Position numbers and translations under genes: made by a program. A stretch of DNA of 64,000 nucleotides, from assembly GCA_033439795.1 (NCBI GenBank), contig JAUTDP010000008.1, positions 1 through 64,000 of the forward strand. Reading direction: 5' to 3'. Below the pieces are notes generated by a model. The model saw only the letters and a list, made by a program, of their open reading frames with translations. It was not told where the DNA came from and ran no database searches. Source of the DNA: Sordaria brevicollis (lineage: Eukaryota > Ascomycota > Sordariomycetes > Sordariales > Sordariaceae). Below, one piece after another: positions 58,700 to 64,000 of this stretch. The first letter of the stretch is position 1, and each line of letters begins with the position of its first letter.

Positions 58700-60290
58700 T
58701 TTAGCTTCGATAAATTTATCGAGAGTTAAATTCGTCTTCGGTTTTATTATAATCGTAATTGTAAGTGTAAGGTCTATTTTAATATAAAGGATCTTTTTAT
58801 TTTACTATTAAATTATAATAATATTTAAAAGTATAATATTACAATTATATAATTAGCGCCTCCCTTATATAATATTCCTCCTTTTCTCCCCTCTATTTAA
58901 CCTCCCCCTTCTATTTAATTTCTACCCTTTATCCAATTTCGTTAATTTATTGTACTATATACGCCACGGCTTAATTGGGTTTAAATACTTTAACTGATTA
59001 CTCCCCGCCGTATTAATATTAGAATTACCCGAATATATTAAATAGTATTAGGGTTTTTCGTAATATTATTATTAAGTAATTAATTAACCGTTATTATATT
59101 ATTACTTAATTAAATTGCTATTAATGTAATTACTTTTAATATTATTCGCTTTTCCTCCTCTACCCGTATTACTATTAATATTCCCGTTATTATTAAAAAA
59201 AATAAAGATAAGGGTAACGAAATTAAGTTTATAACGTTTAACGACGAATTCCCGCTTATCGAAGAATTTAAATTATATCCGCGGTAATTTACCGGTTAAA
59301 ATAAACTCTTTATTATATTTATAGCGAATAAATAGAAGAAATTACCGCCCTTTTAAAGTTTTAAAGGTAAGAAATTTATTAAAGCGTTAGACGATATTAT
59401 TATAAAAATGCGGGCTAAATACCCTAATAAACTATAGGATTATAAATATTATTGTAACCGTTAGAATACTTTTAAAAAAAATTACCGTTTTTAATTAAGC
59501 TTTATATTAAAGACCGGGGTAATTTTTAACGAATTAATCGGTATATTTAAAGCCTATAGGGATATGTAGGATTCGTTTATAATTAATTAACCTAAGGTAA
59601 ATTAATTAAAGATAATATTATTCGAGAATTATAATAAAATAGCTTTATTTTTTACTATAAATTATATAATTAATAAATATATTATTAATATTATATTGCG
59701 GTTAATTAATTATATATAGTCGTTATAATTATAGGTAATATAAAGGAGGGATACCCTAAATAATAATTTTAACCGTAGTAAATAAATTAAGCGGAATACG
59801 TATCGGTCGATTAATAATGTATTAGCCTCGTTGAATAATAATAATAAAGCGTAGGATAATTTAATAAAGGACGAAAAGGAGGAAGAGGAATTCGAAATTC
59901 GCTGGCCGATTAAGAAGAAAATAATCTATATAATTAATATAAATTGCTTTATTTTTTCTATTAATATCGGATTTAAAGTACTCTTTTAAAAATTCGAATC
60001 GTCCCCTATTTAATTGAATATTGGGCCGTTGTAACCGCCTTCGAATTTTTAGTCTTTAAACTTTTTTCGGGCGATATTAGCGTTAATTATATCTTTATTA
60101 AAGAGGATAAAGGAGGATGAAAAATAATAATTAATTATAGAGTTGAAAAAGGATCCTTAGTATATTATTGCGTTTATTAAAGTATTAGAAATAAGGGGGT
60201 TAATTATTGAATAATTATTAGGGGTTATATTAGACCTTAAGAAGGAGGAGGAGGAGGAAGTCGCGTTGGTATTTATATTTTAAGATTAGT
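58700..60290 (+). pseudogene. Decayed Myb/SANT-like DNA-binding protein gene
   Basis: A plus-strand frame can be followed with only TAA/TAG stops. At about 59,290-59,590 it reads like the Myb/SANT-like domain found in transposon-derived proteins: KGKKFIKALDDIIIKMRAKYPNK, then YYCNR-NTFKKNYRF, then LKTGVIFNELIGIFKA. An acidic stretch (DEKEEEEFEIRWP) and a C-terminal helical part (SLLKRIKEDEK--LIIELKKDP) follow, as in intact proteins of this class. Stops at RIP-type positions and the loss of Trp and Gln codons fit RIP. It may belong to a Harbinger-like or other element or be a domesticated gene; no transposase was found beside it. Confidence 0.6.
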
Positions 60291-60385
60291 TTTTATTTTT
60301 ATTAGAAATATATTATTATTTTAATACTATTTAATAATTTTAATTAATACGGTTATAATACTCTTATCTTCGTATTCGTATATAT

Positions 60386-60700
60386 TGTAGTGGGAAAGTT
60401 GTATTGTAACGAATTATTATTATAATTTAACGCGTTATTATTATTATTATCACGAGCGACGTAGTTACGAGAGACAAGCTTAATACGTTGAATCTAGGTC
60501 TATTATAGAATTATAAAATGAAGAAGAAAAAAAGAAACGAATAAAGGGTGCGCCCCGCGCTAGGGTTTTATACCTAGGCGCGGGCGACCTACGAAGGCGG
60601 CACGTAATTACGTACGTTAATGCGGTTAACCTTTATTAAATAACCGCCCGAGCGATAATTAGTCCGCCGGATAGGGACCCTATCCGCTAGCGTTGTAATA
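60386..60700 (-). repeat. 3' LTR of the chromovirus
   Basis: On the element's strand the 315-bp stretch starts TATTACAACGCTAGCGG (original TG probably changed to TA by RIP) and ends ...ACTTTCCCACTACA. It is more GC-rich and less mutated than the internal part. The partner 5' LTR lies outside the window, so the ends are inferred from the TG...CA rule and the adjoining polypurine tract. Confidence 0.75.
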
Positions 60701-60722
60701 CTACCCCCCCCTCTAAAAAAGA
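60701..60722 (-). other. Polypurine tract next to the 3' LTR
   Basis: On the minus strand AGAGGGGGGGGTAG lies immediately before the LTR start, the place where plus-strand priming occurs in LTR retrotransposons. Confidence 0.8.
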
Positions 60723-63700
60723 TTTACCCCGAATCTTTAAAATATTAAAATTATTATTATATATAAAATAAGTCCTTTATTTCTTAGCGCCTATTATCCT
60801 CCTTAATTTCCTTATACCTTTTTTTAAAAGAATATTATTATCCGGGTAATTTTTATCGAATTTTTCCGCCTTTACCTTTTATAATTATTCTTCTAAATAT
60901 AGCGGCGGGCTCGGGTATTTTAAATACGCTTCGTAATAAATTCGTAATAATTTAAATAAATTTTTAAAATTCTTAACGTCGTAGAATTTCGGGTTTAGGT
61001 TATATCCCTTCTAATTTATTCGGTATTAGAATTTATTAAAATATACCCGAGAAATTAAAATCACTTCTACTTCCTATTTAATATTATTATTAATATATTC
61101 TCTTATTAATTCTTTTAATTTTTAACCGGGTAATAAATTATTAAGGTATTTCTTTAATTAATTTGTATAGAAAACGTCCGTTCCCCTTTACCTTTTTAAG
61201 ACTTCTAATTTAAATAAATAATTATATTTCTCTTTAATTTTAAAGTATTAATTAATTAAGGGAAAGTCGAATTTATAATTTAATTAATTAATAAATTCGT
61301 TCCGTTTAATAATAAATACTTTATTTCCGGGATTAAAATCCGGGACGCGTTAATATTTATTTATTTATTTAATTATTCGTTTTTAAATTTTAATAATATA
61401 TTCCTTAGCCTTCTTTACGAAGTTTCGAATTTATTTTATTATTCTTTATATATTTTTACAATTAAATTTCTCCTTAATTATTAATCGAACGCCGTTAAAG
61501 TTTATACGTACTTCCTAATTTAGGGTACTGGGTATAAAGAACCCTTTTAATATTTCGTATAATTATATTCCTTTTAAATTATTATATAGTATCCTTATTT
61601 AGACGGCGTTTATTATTAAGATCGCTTTTAATTAATTATTTTAGAAGTAGTTAACGAAAGGATAAAAATATTAATCGAAGTATTCGTTTATAATTTCCGT
61701 TTATTTAGCGGTTTGGTTATAACCCGAGGAAGTTAATTTTTACTAGATATTAAGAATTTTCGCTAATTCGTTTATAAAATTTAAAATAAATTAAGGACCC
61801 CTATTCGAAATAATTTCGTTTAATAAATTATAAATATAATATAGATTTTTATAATATATACGGGCTACGTCCCTAGCGGTTATTATAATAAAGTAAAGGA
61901 TAATTTATAATATTTTATTTAATCAATCTATTATTACGAATATATTATCGAATTCCTACTTATTTTTAAATATTAATTTAAAATTTATAATTAAATTTTA
62001 TTAAATACGTTAGGCCGTTAGAATAGGTTTTAATTTGCCGGGTATTTTATTACGGGGAATTTTCGAAATATAGTATATTACGTAATTAGTAACGAAACGG
62101 TCGACGTTACTAATTATTTTTAATTATTAATATTATATAGAAATTAGGCGTTTTATTTTATTCCGGCCTAAATAAACGGTAATAATTTTTACGTATAATT
62201 TATAAATAATTTAGGCTTTTAGGGTATTAAACGGTATAATAAATTTATTAAAACGGGTAAAAATTTTATTAATAATTAATTAATATTTATTTTCCCCCCT
62301 TTTAATTATATTTCGGTAGATTTTTAGGTTTAGGTAAGTTTTATTCTCGAATATAAGACGATTTATTAAAAAGTATCCTTTTAAACGTTTTTTATAATTA
62401 CCCTCCGCGATTTTTAGGTTAATTTTTATAAGGGTTTTTAAAGACGAAATAAATGCGTAAACGGTAATAATATTATTAATTATATTATTAAATTATATTA
62501 TACGGCCGTTCTTTAAATTTTTAAAGAGTTAGAAAGTACGTTGAATTTTTTATTTAATTTTTTAACTCTTTAAATTTTCCGCCTTCTTTAATAAAGTATT
62601 AACCGTTGTATTTTCCCTTTTTAGCCGATATAATATAACGAAATAATATTAAGATAAGAATTCCGCTTAATTTACCTATTATAAATTTAGAAATTTTTTA
62701 GTATTAAATTATTTAAGCGCTTTATTATCCGTAAGGATTAGGAAGGGTTCGTATAGGTTAATAAATTTTACCCGCTAATATTATAGGGCTTTAACGATAA
62801 TTATTAATTTTTTATTATAAATTAAATAATTATATTTTATTTTATATATAATTTTGGAATAGAAAGTAACCGGACGCTATTCGTTATCGATTAATTAGGA
62901 TAAAATTCCTATTATTATTTTATTTAAAGCGTCCACTTTTATTTATATTGGCCATTTATATTTAAAATATATTAAGATAAGTATTAATAATAATCGTCCT
63001 TTGAATTCCTCGAAGGTAATTTAATAATCCTTATTTTAATTAAAAACCTCTCTTTTTTTCGTTATTATTATTAATAATTTAGTAATCCGGTTATAATTTT
63101 TAACGAAATATTAATAGAAATTATAGAATTTTAAAAAGGATTATACTTTTTATATACTTATTAGAATTTACTAATCCTTTACGATTATAATCTTTTAAAA
63201 ATCGACGGATATATTATCGGTCCCGATAATAAAATTTAAGAATTTAATCTTCTCGACGTAAAATTTGTATTTATTTAGGTCCGTTTATAATCCCGCTACC
63301 TTTAACCTAATTAATACCTTTTTAACGTAGATTTTATATTCTTTTAAATTATTCGAGAAAATAAGGATATTATCGATATACGCATTATAAAAATTATTAA
63401 AATATTTTATTAATATTTTATTAATATATTATTAGAACGTTAACGGTCTATTAATTAATTTAAAGGGTAAAACCTTATACTTATACGTATTATATCTCGT
63501 TCGGAATATTATAAATTCTTTATTGTTAAGGTATATACGGATTCGATAGAAGGTTTATTTAATATCGATCTTCGAGAAAATCTTCACTTAATTAATCGTA
63601 GTAATAATTTTATTAATTAAGGGAAGAGGGTATTTATCTTTCCTTATAATAATATTAAATTTCCGATAATTTATATAAAATTTTAATTTATTATTAATTT

Positions 63701-64000
63701 TAGGTATAAAGAGGATAAGCGTTATTTAAAATATAGAATTACTTTCGATAAAACCTTTAATTAGCGCTTTATTTACGTATTTCCAATAAGCCTTTAATTT
63801 ATCGACCGATATTTTATATAATAAACTATATTTAAAGTTTTCGGATTTTATTCCATCTATTAAATCGATTTTATAATTATTAGTACGATAATTTAATAAA
63901 ATATCGGATTCCTTCTTATTAAATACGTTTAAATATTCGTAAATATATTTAAAGATTTCTTTTTTAATTCGTTCGCGTAACTTTACCTTATTTTTAGCGA

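Larger units (their letters stand above)
58010..64000. repeat. RIP-mutated AT-rich block 3 (continues past the window)
   Basis: As in block 1, CpA and TpG are nearly absent and TpA-rich words dominate. Two different elements can be read inside: a Myb/SANT-like gene on the plus strand and a Ty3/gypsy retrotransposon on the minus strand. Sequence at 58,010-58,700 is only partly mutated and has GAATAGAATAGAAT repeats near 58,490-58,525. Confidence 0.9.
60386..64000 (-). mobile_element. RIP-inactivated Ty3/gypsy chromovirus, 3' part
   Basis: The element is read on the minus strand and its 5' part lies beyond the window. From right to left come reverse transcriptase (RYPLPLINKII-like, AYIDNILIFSNNLKE at about 63,320-63,380, FRTRYNTY), RNase H (YEPFLILTDNKALK and AEFLS-YYFVI, about 62,640-62,760), integrase (NELAKILNI and GYNQTAK, about 61,700-61,800) and a chromodomain (EVEVILISRVYF, KGYNLNPKFYDVKNF, about 60,890-61,080), which in chromoviruses steers insertion to heterochromatin. 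TAA/TAG stops and catalytic changes (YIDD to YIDN) make it dead. A polypurine tract and an LTR follow. Confidence 0.9.

Overview
The window looks like nuclear DNA of a filamentous ascomycete of the Sordariaceae (Neurospora/Sordaria type). Four things point there: a dispersed 5S rRNA gene of Neurospora-like sequence; genes with short introns (mostly 50-150 nt, GTRNGT donors and CTAAC/CTGAC branch sites); many short tandem repeats between genes; and three AT-rich blocks in which CpA and TpG are almost absent while TpA and ApT dominate, the mark of repeat-induced point mutation (RIP). All calls come from reading the sequence; no database search was run, and homology statements rest on recalled family motifs.

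Layout. 1-608: 5' part of a membrane-protein gene on the minus strand. 1134-1252: 5S rRNA. 2310-8991: large DOCK-family exchange-factor gene (minus). 12588-13273: three intron-containing tRNA-Gln(CTG) genes, one apparently decayed. About 13.75-20.4 kb: RIP block 1, holding a dead Helitron. 20.6-21.7 kb: broken APH/choline-kinase-like gene. 23.85-24.80 kb: secreted CE1 esterase. 27.46-29.83 kb: ankyrin-repeat protein. 30.58-31.93 kb: divergent casein kinase 1-like kinase. 32.80-34.68 kb: fungal protein with a PD-(D/E)XK-like motif. 35,995-40,461: a 4.47 kb element with 56-bp terminal inverted repeats that are not RIP-mutated, flanked by a 6-bp direct repeat, with a RIP-mutated interior holding a Tc1/mariner-type transposase and a second unidentified gene facing it. 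40.61-41.12 kb: small hypothetical gene. 45,561-45,644: tRNA-Ala(CGC). 46.05-51.01 kb: a housekeeping cluster of an Atl1-like DNA-repair protein, a histidine phosphatase with a PCNA-binding-type tail, and SDA1. 52.97-57.21 kb: BRD8/Bdc1-like bromodomain gene with a one-base frameshift before its acidic tail. About 58.0-64.0 kb: RIP block 3, with a decayed Myb/SANT-like gene and the 3' part of a Ty3/gypsy chromovirus that runs off the window.

The host genes do not form one pathway. Three neighbours at 46-51 kb share nuclear themes (alkyl-lesion recognition, a possible PCNA-linked phosphatase, ribosome assembly), and two of them share a 480-bp divergent promoter. The main story of the window is mobile elements and genome defence: a rolling-circle element, a cut-and-paste element and a retrotransposon have all been disabled by RIP, while single-copy genes between them remain intact. 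A short motif, TAGAGGTA (often TAGAGGTAC), recurs about 21 times in the GC-normal part, almost always outside genes.
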